Positions 25,538 to 34,298 are shown, counted from the first letter of the stretch. The stretch: 64,000 nucleotides of DNA from JBMOMT01 sp049324835 (GCA_049324835.1 JBMOMT010000059.1:1-64000); one strand, 5' to 3'. Notes: a model not told the origin generated them from the letters alone. Numbers and translations: made by a program.

Positions 25538-26314
25538 TCAGCCTCTGAACCCGACGATGATGATATGGCGGTTGACAAAGGTCGCCTGCGGCGTGCCCCA
25601 GTTCTCCGGCTGCATCCAGCGGCGCACCGGTTCGGCGGCCTGGGCCAGCATGGCCTCCAAACGGGCGATGGTTTCCGGCGCGCAGCCCTGCCGCTCGGCC
25701 CAGGGCAGAAAATCGTGCTGCTTGACGACCTCTTCTACGCCTTCGACGCTCAATCCGGCGGCCTGGAACATGGTCTGCCACCCGGCCTGAGAAAAAGCGC
25801 GGTTGTGGCTGGGATCGCGTAGCCTCTCAAAGGTATCCACGCTGTGAGCGGTGGCGGCGTCTTGCGGCACAAGGTGATCCTGCACCAGCAGCCGCCCGCC
25901 CGGCCGGAGCACGCGGGCGCTTTCCTGCACAAAGCGGGCGGGGTTGGCAAAGTGGTGCGGCGCGATGCGGCAGGTCACCAGATCGAATTGGCCATCCTCA
26001 AAGGGCAAATCCTCGGCGTCGGCCAGCTCGAAAGCCACGTTCTCGACCCCCTGACCGGCAACAAAGGCCTGCGCCTTTGCCAGCATCCTGGGCGCGATAT
26101 CGGTGGCAATGACGCGGGCCACGTGCGGCGCGAATTTCAGGGCCGTGTGACCGCCGCCGGTGGCCACGTCCACCACGATCCAGTCTGGTTGGGGCCGGGC
26201 GAGCGCTACCAGCCGCTCCAGTTCGGCTCCCTGGGCGTGAGTGCGACTGGTGACATAGTTTTGGGCAAAACGATCGTAGCGCTGCCGCGAAAACGATTTT
26301 GGATCTCCCATCAT
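25538..26314 (-). CDS. class I SAM-dependent methyltransferase (UbiE-like)
   Basis: 258 residues. AdoMet motif I is VVDVATGGGHTALKF, followed by acidic VIATDIAP, the motif IV region DLVTCRIAPHHFANP and VLRPGGRLLVQDHLV. The pattern fits small-molecule methyltransferases of the UbiE/COQ5 type. The start is either ATG of the ATGATG at 26314/26311, overlapping the stop of the Rieske gene by 4 or 1 nt, so translation is coupled. Its position at the end of a SUF operon does not reveal the substrate. Confidence 0.88.
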   Translation of the reverse strand: MMGDPKSFSRQRYDRFAQNYVTSRTHAQGAELERLVALARPQPDWIVVDVATGGGHTALKFAPHVARVIATDIAPRMLAKAQAFVAGQGVENVAFELADAEDLPFEDGQFDLVTCRIAPHHFANPARFVQESARVLRPGGRLLVQDHLVPQDAATAHSVDTFERLRDPSHNRAFSQAGWQTMFQAAGLSVEGVEEVVKQHDFLPWAERQGCAPETIARLEAMLAQAAEPVRRWMQPENWGTPQATFVNRHIIIVGFRG

Positions 26315-26622
26315 GTTTCCACATCCACAAAAATATCGTCCCCCTCGATTTTGACAGCAAAAGTGGGAATGCCCACCACTGCCGGCAGGCTGAGGGCGGC
26401 GCCGCTGCGCACGTCGAAACGAGCGCCGTGGCGCGGGCACTCGATCTGATCGCCGTGCAGGCAGCCCTGACCCAGCGGGCCATCGTCGTGGGTGCACAGA
26501 TCGGCGATGGCATAGATCTGGCCGTTCACGTTGCACAGGGCCACGTCTTCGTAGCCCACTTCTACCACTCGAACCTGCCCCGGGGGAATGTCGCTCAATT
26601 TGGCCGCTTTGACGAATGCCAT
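26311..26622 (-). CDS. Rieske-type [2Fe-2S] ferredoxin
   Basis: 103 residues. The cluster ligands are Cys43 and His45 (CTHDDGPLG) and Cys62 and His65 (CPRHGARF), the classic CxH...CxxH pattern. No transmembrane segment and no oxygenase domain, so this is a soluble ferredoxin of the NirD or dioxygenase-component type. Small Rieske proteins are found in SUF operons of several bacterial groups, probably as electron donors or cluster acceptors. It lies 11 bp after sufU and overlaps the methyltransferase gene. Confidence 0.92.
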   Translation of the reverse strand: MAFVKAAKLSDIPPGQVRVVEVGYEDVALCNVNGQIYAIADLCTHDDGPLGQGCLHGDQIECPRHGARFDVRSGAALSLPAVVGIPTFAVKIEGDDIFVDVET

Positions 26623-26633
26623 TTTCCCTCCGC

Positions 26634-27041
26634 CTACCAGTCTTCTGTTTCGTCGCTGTCTGGCCAGTCATCCAGGCCATAGGCTCCCGCTTTGACCACT
26701 TTGAGCGGCAGCAAGGCGCATTTGAGGCGCACCGGGCCCATCTCGATGCCCAGCTCGTCCAGCAGGTCTTCTTTGGTGAGGGCCTTGATCTCGTCCAACG
26801 TTTTGCCCACCAGCAGGTCGCTGAGCATAGAGGCGGCGGCTTTGCTGATGGCGCAGCCGACGCCCGAAAAACGCACCTTTTTTACCGTCTGGCGGTCGCT
26901 GTCCAGCTCGAAATCGAAACGCACCCGGTCGCCGCACAGCGGGTTGCTCTCTTCGTGGCTGATGTCGGGGTGCTCCAGCGTGCCATAGTTGTGCGGGTGG
27001 GTATAATGCTCCAGGATCTCTTCGCGGTAAAAATCGTCCAT
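26634..27041 (-). CDS. sufU: SUF system sulfur-transfer protein SufU
   Basis: 135 residues of the IscU fold. The three Cys ligands are Cys36 (NPLCGDRV), Cys63 (GVGCAISKAAASM) and Cys108 (RLKCALLPL), with Asp38 as the fourth metal ligand. The roughly 20-residue insertion between the second and third Cys marks the zinc-containing SufU type, which accepts persulfide from SufS, rather than the scaffold IscU. ATG 27041 follows the msrA stop by 2 nt. Confidence 0.94.
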   Translation of the reverse strand: MDDFYREEILEHYTHPHNYGTLEHPDISHEESNPLCGDRVRFDFELDSDRQTVKKVRFSGVGCAISKAAASMLSDLLVGKTLDEIKALTKEDLLDELGIEMGPVRLKCALLPLKVVKAGAYGLDDWPDSDETEDW

Positions 27042-27043
27042 GA

Positions 27044-27586
27044 TTACGCTTCCGTTTTTAACCTGTCCAGGTATTTTTGACGAAATTTGGCCACCTTGGG
27101 CGCAATGACCGCCCGGCAGTAGCCCTGGCTGGGGTTGTGCCGAAAGTACTCCTGGTGATAATCCTCCGCCTTGAAAAAATCGGTCAACGGCGTCACCTCG
27201 GTGACGAGCGGGGCGTCCCAGATGCCCGCCGCTTCGATTTCGTGGATGACCTCCCCGGCGGTCTGGCGCTGTCCCTCGTCGTGATAAAAGATGGCCGAGC
27301 GATACTGCGTGCCCACGTCGCCCCCCTGGCGGTTGAGGGTGGTCGGATCGTGGATGGTGAAAAAGACCTCCAGCAGCTCGCGAAAGGTGATGACTTGGGG
27401 ATCGTAGGTGATCTGCACCACCTCGGCGTGACCCGTTGTCCCGGTGCAGACCTGCTGGTAGCTGGGGTTGGGCGTGCGACCGCCCGCATAACCCGATACG
27501 ACCTTTTCCACGCCCCGCAGTTGCTCGTAGACGGCTTCCAGACACCAAAAGCAGCCGCCGCCGAGTGTGGCAATTTCTGTGTGCAT
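27044..27586 (-). CDS. msrA: peptide methionine (S)-S-oxide reductase
   Basis: 180 residues. The catalytic Cys12 is in GGGCFWCLEAVY; GYAGG and the C-terminal SQGYCRAVI with its resolving Cys are present, and YRSAIFYHDE is also typical. MsrA repairs the S-epimer of oxidised methionine. ATG 27586 has GAGG 5 nt upstream. Its insertion between sufS (7-bp gap) and sufU (2-bp gap) suggests coordinated response to oxidative damage. Confidence 0.96.
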   Translation of the reverse strand: MHTEIATLGGGCFWCLEAVYEQLRGVEKVVSGYAGGRTPNPSYQQVCTGTTGHAEVVQITYDPQVITFRELLEVFFTIHDPTTLNRQGGDVGTQYRSAIFYHDEGQRQTAGEVIHEIEAAGIWDAPLVTEVTPLTDFFKAEDYHQEYFRHNPSQGYCRAVIAPKVAKFRQKYLDRLKTEA

Positions 27587-27593
27587 CTTGACC

Positions 27594-28868
27594 TCACAAT
27601 CCGAATATCTGGCGCGCCTTGAGCAGCGCTTCGACCAGTGTATCCACTTCTGATGGTATGTTATAGATGTAAAGACTGGCCCGCGCGGTGGCGGCCACGC
27701 CGTAATGCTCCATGAGCGGCTGGGCGCAGTGATGCCCGGCGCGGATGGCAATCCCCTCCCGGTCCAGGATGCTGGCCAGATCGTGGGGGTGAATGAGCAG
27801 CTCGCCGTCGCGGATCAGGTTGAACGTCACCACGCCGCCGCGCCCGGCGGGCGGCGGGCCATAGATGTGCAGGTTTGGCACCGCCGAGAGGCTGTCCATG
27901 GCGTGGGCTGCCAGGGCCTGCTCGTGGGTGTGGACGTTTTCCATGCCCAGCGCGGTCAGGTAATCGACCGCCGCGCCCAGCCCCACGGCGTGGGCCATGT
28001 TGGGCGTGCCGGCCTCGAATTTGTAGGGCACGTCGTTCCACTCGCTGTGGCGCAGGTGCACGCTCTTGATCATGTCGCCGCCGCCCATAAAGGGCGGCAT
28101 GGCCTCCAGGATTTCGCGCCGCGCCCACAATACGCCGATGCCGGTTGGCCCCAGCATCTTGTGGCCGGAAAAGGCCAGAAAATCGGCGCCGCTGGCCCGC
28201 ACATCGACCGGCAGGTGCGGCACGCTCTGCGCGCCATCCACCAGGCACAGCGCGCCGGCGGCGTGCGCCCGCGCGGCGATCTCGCTCACGGGGGTGATGG
28301 TGCCCAGCACGTTGGACATGCCGGTCACGCTCACCAGCCGGACCCGCCCGCCGAACTCGTCCAGCAGCCGGTCCAGGCTTTGCCCTGAGCCTTCAGGCGA
28401 AGGGTCGTCCAGTTTCAGCCGCCCGGCCGCGTCGAGGCCGATGAACTCCAGCCGCGCGCCCACCGCCTGGGCCAGCAGTTGCCAGGGCACCAGGTTGGAG
28501 TGATGCTCCATCTCGGTCAGCACGATCACGTCGCCCGCGCCGATGTTGGCCCGGCCCCAGGAGTAGGCCGCCAGATTGATGGCCTCGGTGGTATTGCGCA
28601 CAAAAACCACCTCGCGAGGGCTATAGGCGTTGATGAAACGGGCCACCTTGCGCCGGGCGGCTTCGTAGGCCTCGGTGGCCTCTTCGGCCAGGGTGTGCAC
28701 GCCGCGGTGGATGTTGGCGTTGTGGCGGCGGTAATAATCGTCCATGGCCTGGATGACGGCCTCCGGCTTTTGTGAGGTGGCGGCGTTGTCCAGGTAAACC
28801 AGCGGTTTGCCGTGCACCTGGCGGGATAGGATTGGAAAGTCGGTGCGGATGTGTTGGATGTCGCGCAT
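27594..28868 (-). CDS. sufS: cysteine desulfurase SufS
   Basis: 424 residues, PLP-dependent class V aminotransferase fold. The PLP lysine is Lys237 (AFSGHKMLGPTG) and the catalytic Cys381 is in RAGHHCAQP; RNTTEAINL is also typical. It removes sulfur from cysteine and passes the persulfide to SufU. A stretch at about residues 154-166 (DPSPEGSGQS) is absent from ordinary SufS alignments in this loop and is encoded by a palindromic element that also occurs in sufC. ATG start; the TGA is 7 bp before msrA. Confidence 0.96.
   Translation of the reverse strand: MRDIQHIRTDFPILSRQVHGKPLVYLDNAATSQKPEAVIQAMDDYYRRHNANIHRGVHTLAEEATEAYEAARRKVARFINAYSPREVVFVRNTTEAINLAAYSWGRANIGAGDVIVLTEMEHHSNLVPWQLLAQAVGARLEFIGLDAAGRLKLDDPSPEGSGQSLDRLLDEFGGRVRLVSVTGMSNVLGTITPVSEIAARAHAAGALCLVDGAQSVPHLPVDVRASGADFLAFSGHKMLGPTGIGVLWARREILEAMPPFMGGGDMIKSVHLRHSEWNDVPYKFEAGTPNMAHAVGLGAAVDYLTALGMENVHTHEQALAAHAMDSLSAVPNLHIYGPPPAGRGGVVTFNLIRDGELLIHPHDLASILDREGIAIRAGHHCAQPLMEHYGVAATARASLYIYNIPSEVDTLVEALLKARQIFGL
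28373..28406 (-). repeat. in-frame palindromic element inside sufS
   Basis: On the minus strand GACCCTTCG, an 8-base centre, then CTCAGGGCAAAGCCTGG. The same two flanks in the same order occur in sufC at 32951-32987 with an 11-base centre. It adds Asp-Pro-Ser...Ser-Gly-Gln-Ser to a surface loop without breaking the frame. Confidence 0.75.
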
Positions 28869-28880
28869 GGGTGGCTCCTG

Positions 28881-28917
28881 AGACGTAAAACGTGATACGT
28901 CAAACGTGAGGCGTGAA
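28881..28917. repeat. dispersed ACGTAAAACGTGA repeat, family B copy 1
   Basis: ACGTAAAACGTGA at 28883-28895, then two degenerate iterations (TACGTCAAACGTGAGGCGTGA). It fills the gap between sufD and sufS and ends exactly at the sufD stop codon. Other copies are at 37087-37150 and 57012-57097. Confidence 0.7.
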
Positions 28918-30279
28918 TCAGCCCCTGAGTTTGGCGGCGATGGCTCCGGTCAGGCGGTCCTTGAGGCCCGTCAGACTCTCCGGCAGGCGATCCAGCGTCG
29001 GTTGAAAAAAGCCTTCGACGATGAGGCGCACGGCCTCGGCGTGGGGAATGCCCCGGCTCATCAGGTAAAAGACGTGATCCTCATCGACCTGGCTCACGGT
29101 AGCGCCGTGGGTGCAGCGTAGATCGTTGGCCTCGATCTCGAGCTGGGGCAGCGAATCGGCCCGCGCCTGTTTGGAGAGCAGCAGGTTGCGGTTGCTCTGG
29201 TAGGCGTTGGTCTTTTGCGCTCCCGGCCAGGCGCGGATGGTGCCCTCGTAAACCGCCCGCGAGCGGCCCAGCAGCGCGCCCTGGTAGAGCAGGTCGCTGG
29301 CGCCGTGGGGGGCGATATGATCCTGGAGGGTGTCAAAGGCGATGTGCTGGCGGCCGTCGGGCAGATAGAGGCCGGTGACGCGGGCCTCGACGCCCGGCTG
29401 GCGCAGAACCGTGTGCTGCGAGGAGCGGCTGAGCCGCGCGCCCAGGTTGACCGTCAGCCAATCCAGGCGGCTGTCGCGATCCAGCAACGCGGTCTGGGAG
29501 CGCAGGTCGTAGACGTGTTTGCCCAGGTCTTGCACGTTGATGTAGCGCACGTCGGCGCCCGGCCCCACGTGCAGTTCGGTGACGCCGCCGTGGTAGGTGT
29601 CGGGGCAGGCTTCGCAGCCGACGGAAAGCAGCTCGGAAACGAGCGTCACCCGGCTGCCGGCCTCGGCCACCACCAGTGTGGGCGGAAAGACGGCCAGTTG
29701 CGGCAGTTCCATCCACAGCACAGAAATGAGCGGCAGGGCCACCTCGACGTTTTTGGGCACATAGAGAAACGCGCCGCCGCTCCAAAAAGCGGCGTGCAGG
29801 GCGGTGTAACGGTCGCTGGCGACGGGCACGGCCTCGTCCAAAAAGTATCGCTGCACCAGCTCAGGATGCGCCTGGGCGGCGGTGTTCAGGTCTGTGAAAA
29901 TGACGCCCTGCGCCCGGAGCGGTTCGGCCAGCTCGGCGTAAACGGCTGCCGAATCGCGCTGCAACAGCAGGCCAGCCCGCTGGCCGTAGGTGGCCAGGGC
30001 GGCGTGCAGCTTGGGCGGCAGGGCGGCCAGGTCGGTGGTGGGTTTCTGCGGCGGCGCAAAAGGGATGAGGGTTTCCCATTCGAGTTTGCCGATGTCGGTG
30101 CGCCGCCAAAAGGGGACGTCCAACTCGTCGTAATGATGCCAGCCCTGGTAGCGCTTTTCCAGCAGCCACTGGGGCTCGCCTCGGCTGGTCGAAAGCGCTA
30201 CCATCGCCTGGTGGGAAAATCCCGGGGCCGGAAGAGCCAGTTTCATCTCTTCCTGTTCCAACGTTATCACGGTGTCCAC
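28918..30279 (-). CDS. sufD: SUF scaffold component SufD
   Basis: 453 residues. The right-handed beta-helix core and C-terminal SufBD domain are recognisable by GGVTELHVGPGADVRYINVQ, SDLLYQGALLGRSRAVYEG and CTHGATVSQVDEDHVFYLMS, the last being near-universal in SufB and SufD. SufD pairs with SufB and SufC to assemble Fe-S clusters. GTG 30279 is preferred because AAGGAG lies 7 nt upstream; an ATG 33 bp further in also has a reasonable SD. Confidence 0.93.
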   Translation of the reverse strand: MDTVITLEQEEMKLALPAPGFSHQAMVALSTSRGEPQWLLEKRYQGWHHYDELDVPFWRRTDIGKLEWETLIPFAPPQKPTTDLAALPPKLHAALATYGQRAGLLLQRDSAAVYAELAEPLRAQGVIFTDLNTAAQAHPELVQRYFLDEAVPVASDRYTALHAAFWSGGAFLYVPKNVEVALPLISVLWMELPQLAVFPPTLVVAEAGSRVTLVSELLSVGCEACPDTYHGGVTELHVGPGADVRYINVQDLGKHVYDLRSQTALLDRDSRLDWLTVNLGARLSRSSQHTVLRQPGVEARVTGLYLPDGRQHIAFDTLQDHIAPHGASDLLYQGALLGRSRAVYEGTIRAWPGAQKTNAYQSNRNLLLSKQARADSLPQLEIEANDLRCTHGATVSQVDEDHVFYLMSRGIPHAEAVRLIVEGFFQPTLDRLPESLTGLKDRLTGAIAAKLRG

Positions 30280-30295
30280 ACTTTTTCTCCTTGTG

Positions 30296-30316
30296 GCGCA
30301 AGATGCCATCTTGCGC
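30296..30316. repeat. 21-bp palindrome at the sufB stop codon
   Basis: GCGCAAGATG and CATCTTGCGC around one central base. The last base of the palindrome is the third position of the sufB TAG stop codon as read on the minus strand. It separates sufB from sufD inside the operon and may set their relative expression. Confidence 0.75.
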
Positions 30317-32736
30317 TACCCAATCGAGCCTTCCATCTCTAACTGGATCAGGCGGTTCATCTCGACGGCGTACTCCATGGGCAATTCCTTGACGATCGGC
30401 TCGATAAAGCCGTTGACGATCATCATCGTGGCCTGGTCTTCCGAGATGCCCCGGCTTTGCAGGTAAAACAACTGCTCGTCGCTCACTTTGCTCACCGTGG
30501 CCTCGTGGCTGATGCTGACGTCTTCTTCGTCGATCTCCATCACCGGGTAGGTGTCGGAGCGCGAAGCCTCGTCGAGGATGAGGGCATCGCAGACGACGTT
30601 GCTCTTGACGCCGTGTGCGCCCTGGTGAACCTTGATCAGGCCGCGATAGCCGGCCCGCCCGCCGCTCTTGCTGATCGATTTGGAGGTGATGCTGGAAGAG
30701 GTGTGGGGGGCGACGTGGATGGCCTTGCCGCCGGCATCCTGGTGCTGGCCCGCGTTGGCAAAGGCGATGGACAGAATCTCGGCGCGCGCGCCCCGACCCA
30801 GCAGGTAGACCGAGGGGTACTTCATGGTCAGCCGGCTGTTGTGCACGACAATCCCATTGGCGATAAAGTTGTGACTATTGGCAACTTCGATGTCCCAGGT
30901 ATCTTGAGTGTCTAAAGGCTCGATCTTTGCCACCCGGTTGAAATGCACCGCTTCTTCGTATGCCTGGCTGCCAAAATATAGAAAGTAATGCGTATACTCT
31001 TTTTCTTCTTTTCCCAGCGGTTTCTTTTCCCGGCGGCTCCAACGGCTGATCTTGCGGGGATTGAGACCGCAGGCAAGAGCCAGGTGCTTGACATCCTCTA
31101 AAAGCTCTCGACTGACGCTGGTGATGGAAAGGTTCTTGTGATTGTAGCGCCGGTAGCCATCGGCTGCAATATAGCCTTCGATGAAAGCCAACCGCTGTGC
31201 CTTGGGCAGTGTATATACCCAATCCGGGACGCGTTTTTGTTGTGCATCCCCAGTCAATCCCAGGTGAACCAGCCAATCCCTGAGCTGAGCGGAATTGATG
31301 CGCACGGCATTGCCCCGTATCTCATAGTCTACGTGAAACAAGTTGGTCAGCAGAGCGATCAAGCGGTCATGCGCCCTGTCACCAGGAGGCACAGCAAAAT
31401 AGACCCGATTCTGCTCCAGGTATCCATCCCCAACGTAAACGCCCAAAAGCCACATCAAGTCCTCAGAGCTGGAATCTGGAAGGGTAATAGGTTTGATGCC
31501 GCGAGTTGGGCGTGGCTCAAACTGCTTGGGCACCCCGCCATCAGGCAAATTCCCCGAAATAGCTATCCAGTCCCCGACTTGCAGTTGATCGAGTCGTTTC
31601 CACGTCAGTGAGAAATCCTTACCCTGTTTAACAAGTGTCAGGAAAGGATGGTTGGCTGTGGCCTCAACTTCGCGATAGTTCTCGGTCTGCAAATGAAAGA
31701 TCTGCTGTTGGCCGCTGTATCTCTTAGCCACGACCGCATGGCATGCCCACTGCATTTTGGCATCCAGTGAGTAGACCATGTCGCCCGGTTCGATGTCCCG
31801 GATGGGTTTCACGGCACTATTCAACTGGACCATCACGTCACCCGCCAGACAGCCCAGGTTGCCATCGACCCATTCCATGGTGGCGTCTTGGTAGGCCAGC
31901 GCCCGCTGGGTGACCAGGTTGTAGACGTTTTTGCTCCAGTTCTGGATGGTGGTGTAACGAAAGCGCGCGCCTTTTTTGACAATGATCTCGATGACGCCGC
32001 TGTGCAGCGAGTCGGTGCTGTAGATGGGGGCGGTGCAGCCTTCGACGTAATTGGCCTCGGCCCCTTCGTCGATGATGATCAGCGTGCGCTCGAACTGGCC
32101 GATGTTCTGGGCGTTGATGCGGAAATACGCTTGCAGCGGCAGGCTCACCTTGACGCCGGGCGGCACGTAGAGAAAACTGCCGCCGCTCCACACAGCGGTG
32201 TTCATGGCGGCGTACTTGTTGTCGGTGGAGGGCACCACGGTGCCAAAATACTGGCGGTAAATGTCCGGGTACTGGCGCAGGCCGGTGTCGCTATCGACAA
32301 AGATGACGCCCTGCTTTTCCCACTCTTCTTTCAGGCTGTGATACACCGCCTCGGATTCGTACTGCGCGCCAGAGCCGGCCAGGAACTGGCGCTCGGCTTC
32401 GGGCACGCCCAACCGGTCGAAGGTGCGTTTGATATCGTCGGGCACCTCGTCCCAACTGCGGCCCTGCTCTTCGACGGGTTTGATGTAGTAATAGATGTCG
32501 TTGTAATTGAGGCTGGACAGATCGGCGCCCCAGGTGGGGGTGGGCTTGGAGTAAAAGATTTCCAACGCCTGGTGGCGCAGGGCGCGCATCCAGTCTGGCT
32601 CACCCTTCATGTACGAGATCTGGTCCACGATCTCGTGATCCAGCCCTTTGCGGGCTTTGAAAACGTAATTCTCTTCGTCGCGAAAACCGTATCTATAGTC
32701 GTCCAGGTTGACGCCCAGGGTGATATTTTCTGACAC
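30316..32736 (-). CDS. sufB: SUF scaffold protein SufB interrupted by an in-frame intein
   Basis: 806 residues from GTG 32736 (AAGGA SD 7-8 nt upstream). Removing the intein (residues 296-633) leaves a 468-residue SufB of normal length joined as WVDGNLG-SRLTMKYP. The extein shows the SufB N-terminal domain, GGSFLYVPPGVKVSLPLQAY, the conserved Cys in VEGCTAPIYSTDSLH, and ISHEATVSKVSDEQLFYLQS at the end. SufB is the cluster-assembly scaffold with SufC and SufD. It can only act after protein splicing, which makes splicing a possible checkpoint. The gap to sufC is 44 bp. Confidence 0.96.
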   Translation of the reverse strand: MSENITLGVNLDDYRYGFRDEENYVFKARKGLDHEIVDQISYMKGEPDWMRALRHQALEIFYSKPTPTWGADLSSLNYNDIYYYIKPVEEQGRSWDEVPDDIKRTFDRLGVPEAERQFLAGSGAQYESEAVYHSLKEEWEKQGVIFVDSDTGLRQYPDIYRQYFGTVVPSTDNKYAAMNTAVWSGGSFLYVPPGVKVSLPLQAYFRINAQNIGQFERTLIIIDEGAEANYVEGCTAPIYSTDSLHSGVIEIIVKKGARFRYTTIQNWSKNVYNLVTQRALAYQDATMEWVDGNLGCLAGDVMVQLNSAVKPIRDIEPGDMVYSLDAKMQWACHAVVAKRYSGQQQIFHLQTENYREVEATANHPFLTLVKQGKDFSLTWKRLDQLQVGDWIAISGNLPDGGVPKQFEPRPTRGIKPITLPDSSSEDLMWLLGVYVGDGYLEQNRVYFAVPPGDRAHDRLIALLTNLFHVDYEIRGNAVRINSAQLRDWLVHLGLTGDAQQKRVPDWVYTLPKAQRLAFIEGYIAADGYRRYNHKNLSITSVSRELLEDVKHLALACGLNPRKISRWSRREKKPLGKEEKEYTHYFLYFGSQAYEEAVHFNRVAKIEPLDTQDTWDIEVANSHNFIANGIVVHNSRLTMKYPSVYLLGRGARAEILSIAFANAGQHQDAGGKAIHVAPHTSSSITSKSISKSGGRAGYRGLIKVHQGAHGVKSNVVCDALILDEASRSDTYPVMEIDEEDVSISHEATVSKVSDEQLFYLQSRGISEDQATMMIVNGFIEPIVKELPMEYAVEMNRLIQLEMEGSIG
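30838..31851 (-). other. intein with LAGLIDADG homing-endonuclease motifs in SufB
   Basis: 338 residues. Block A begins with Cys (CLAGDVMVQL), block B is EATANHPFLT with the conserved Thr and His, block F is WDIEVANSHNFIANGIVVHN, and block G ends His-Asn before extein Ser. All residues required for splicing are present. The two endonuclease dodecapeptides are LLGVYVGDGYL and FIEGYIAADGY, each keeping its acidic residue, so the homing enzyme could be functional. Base composition is visibly more AT-rich than the flanking sufB codons, which fits acquisition by transfer. Confidence 0.95.
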
Positions 32737-32780
32737 AGTTCTTTCCTTTCGAGCGGGTGGTAAGTTTAAAGATCCTGACA

Positions 32781-33602
32781 TTACTCGCCACTGGCCACTT
32801 GCTCTTTGATCCAATCGTAGCCCTTTTCTTCCAACTCCAGGGCCAGCTCCGGGCCGCCAGACATCACAATGCGACCATTGACCAGGATGTGCACATGTTC
32901 TGGCTTGATATAGTTGAGGATGCGCTGATAGTGGGTGATGACCAGCACGCCCAGGCTTCGCCCTGAGGGGCTCGATCCCGAAGGGTCTGGGTCGATGAGC
33001 TGATTGACCCCCTCGGAGACGATGCGCACGGCGTCGATGTCCAGGCCCGAATCGGTTTCGTCCAGCACGGCGATTTCCGGCCGGAGCAGGGCCATCTGCA
33101 GCACTTCCATGCGTTTTTTCTCGCCGCCAGAGAAACCATCGTTCAGGTAACGGCGGGCAAAACTTTCGTCCATTTTGAGCAGGGCCATTTTTTCCTTGAG
33201 CAGCTTGCGGAACTCGCGCATGGGTATGCCCCGAGTCTCGTCGTTGCCGTTGCTGCCTGGCTCCGGCTGGGGGTAGCGGGCATTGATGGCCGTGCGCAAA
33301 AAGTTGGCCACGCTCACTCCGGGGATGGTGGCCGGGTATTGAAAGGCCAGAAACAGCCCCAGCCGCGAGCGCTCGTCCGGCGAAAGCGCCAGGATGTTCT
33401 GGCCCTTGAACCAGATCTCGCCAGCTGTGACCTCGTAGGCCGGGTGGCCCATGAGCGTGTTGGCCAGGGTGCTCTTGCCAGAGCCGTTGGGCCCCATGAT
33501 GGCGTGGATCTCGCCTTTGTTGATTTCCAGATCGAGACCCTTTAGGATCTCTTGACCTTCTACGTTGACGTGTAGATTCTCGATAACCAGGGTGGCACTC
33601 AT
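32781..33602 (-). CDS. sufC: SUF ATPase SufC
   Basis: 273 residues, ABC ATPase. Walker [10 protein letters not shown] is at 37-45, the signature [10 protein letters not shown] at about 157-166, and Walker [11 protein letters not shown] at 179-188, followed by VITHYQRIL. It powers the SufBD scaffold. Between Walker B and the H-loop the chain carries an extra segment ([13 protein letters not shown], about 204-216) encoded by the element also found in sufS. The ATG at 33602 overlaps the sufR stop by 4 nt (ATGA). Confidence 0.97.
   Translation of the reverse strand: MSATLVIENLHVNVEGQEILKGLDLEINKGEIHAIMGPNGSGKSTLANTLMGHPAYEVTAGEIWFKGQNILALSPDERSRLGLFLAFQYPATIPGVSVANFLRTAINARYPQPEPGSNGNDETRGIPMREFRKLLKEKMALLKMDESFARRYLNDGFSGGEKKRMEVLQMALLRPEIAVLDETDSGLDIDAVRIVSEGVNQLIDPDPSGSSPSGRSLGVLVITHYQRILNYIKPEHVHILVNGRIVMSGGPELALELEEKGYDWIKEQVASGE
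32951..32987 (-). repeat. in-frame palindromic element inside sufC
   Basis: On the minus strand GACCCTTCG, an 11-base centre, then CTCAGGGCGAAGCCTGG: one base different in the right flank from the sufS copy and 3 bases longer overall, so the frame is preserved. It encodes Asp-Pro-Ser...Ser-Gly-Arg-Ser. Confidence 0.75.
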
Positions 33603-34258
33603 TGGAATTTCGACTCCTCTTGAACCTCGTTCTCGGTGATGGTGAACTGGCAGCCCCGGTGGCCGTCCAGCGTGCAGCGGGCCAATCTGACGCCCGATTC
33701 CAGCAGTTGGGCCATCACCTGCCGCTCCATTTCACACACGGCGCGGTTTTCGGTGGCCACATTCTGGTAGGGACAGCCGTATTCCTGAAGGGTAAAGCCA
33801 TCCTCCGTCCGTTCGATTTCGACCATGACGCCTTTTTTATCCAACAGCTCGGCCCAGGCAGTCAACCGATCGACCAGTTCCCGGCCCCAAACCTGATCGC
33901 GATACCGGGCCGCCAGGCGGTCGCTGACCTGGCGCAGCAGGCGTTGCAGCGCCTCACCGCCCTGGGTGGAGGCCACTTCTTCTAAAAGGATCTGCACGAG
34001 CTCGCCATAGTCATTTTGAAACAGGCTGTAGGCCTGAGGCGTGATCGAATAAACGAGATAGGGGCGGCCAACGCCTTGATGCACCTGTTCGGCGTGGATC
34101 GCGCCGCTGGCCTGAAGCCGGAGCAGATGCTGCCGCACGGCTGAGCGGGTCACTCTGAGATCATCGGCAATTTCCCTGATGCTGGCCTGGCCGCGTATCT
34201 GGATGGTTTTTAAAACCTGGCCGGCTGCCGTATCGGCAAACTCTCGATAGTAGGCCAT
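33599..34258 (-). CDS. sufR: SufR-like Fe-S-sensing transcriptional repressor
   Basis: 219 residues. The winged HTH is at about residues 12-70 ([25 protein letters not shown]). The C-terminal region has four Cys, in [14 protein letters not shown], then [12 protein letters not shown], i.e. C-x12-C-x19-C-x7-C, suited to binding a [4Fe-4S] cluster. SufR represses the SUF operon when clusters are sufficient. It is the first gene of the operon and is coupled to sufC. The start ATG 34258 follows an A/G-rich SD (GGGAAGGG) by 8-9 nt. Confidence 0.9.
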   Translation of the reverse strand: MAYYREFADTAAGQVLKTIQIRGQASIREIADDLRVTRSAVRQHLLRLQASGAIHAEQVHQGVGRPYLVYSITPQAYSLFQNDYGELVQILLEEVASTQGGEALQRLLRQVSDRLAARYRDQVWGRELVDRLTAWAELLDKKGVMVEIERTEDGFTLQEYGCPYQNVATENRAVCEMERQVMAQLLESGVRLARCTLDGHRGCQFTITENEVQEESKFQ

Positions 34259-34283
34259 CGCTTTACCCTTCCCTTTCCAGAAC

Positions 34284-34298
34284 TATGCTGGCAGTATA
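34284..34298. promoter_or_regulatory. candidate SufR operator over the suf -10 box
   Basis: TATGCTG-G-CAGTATA is a 7-1-7 inverted repeat with one mismatch that covers the -10 hexamer. Binding there would block the suf promoter. Assignment to SufR is inference from position. Confidence 0.4.
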
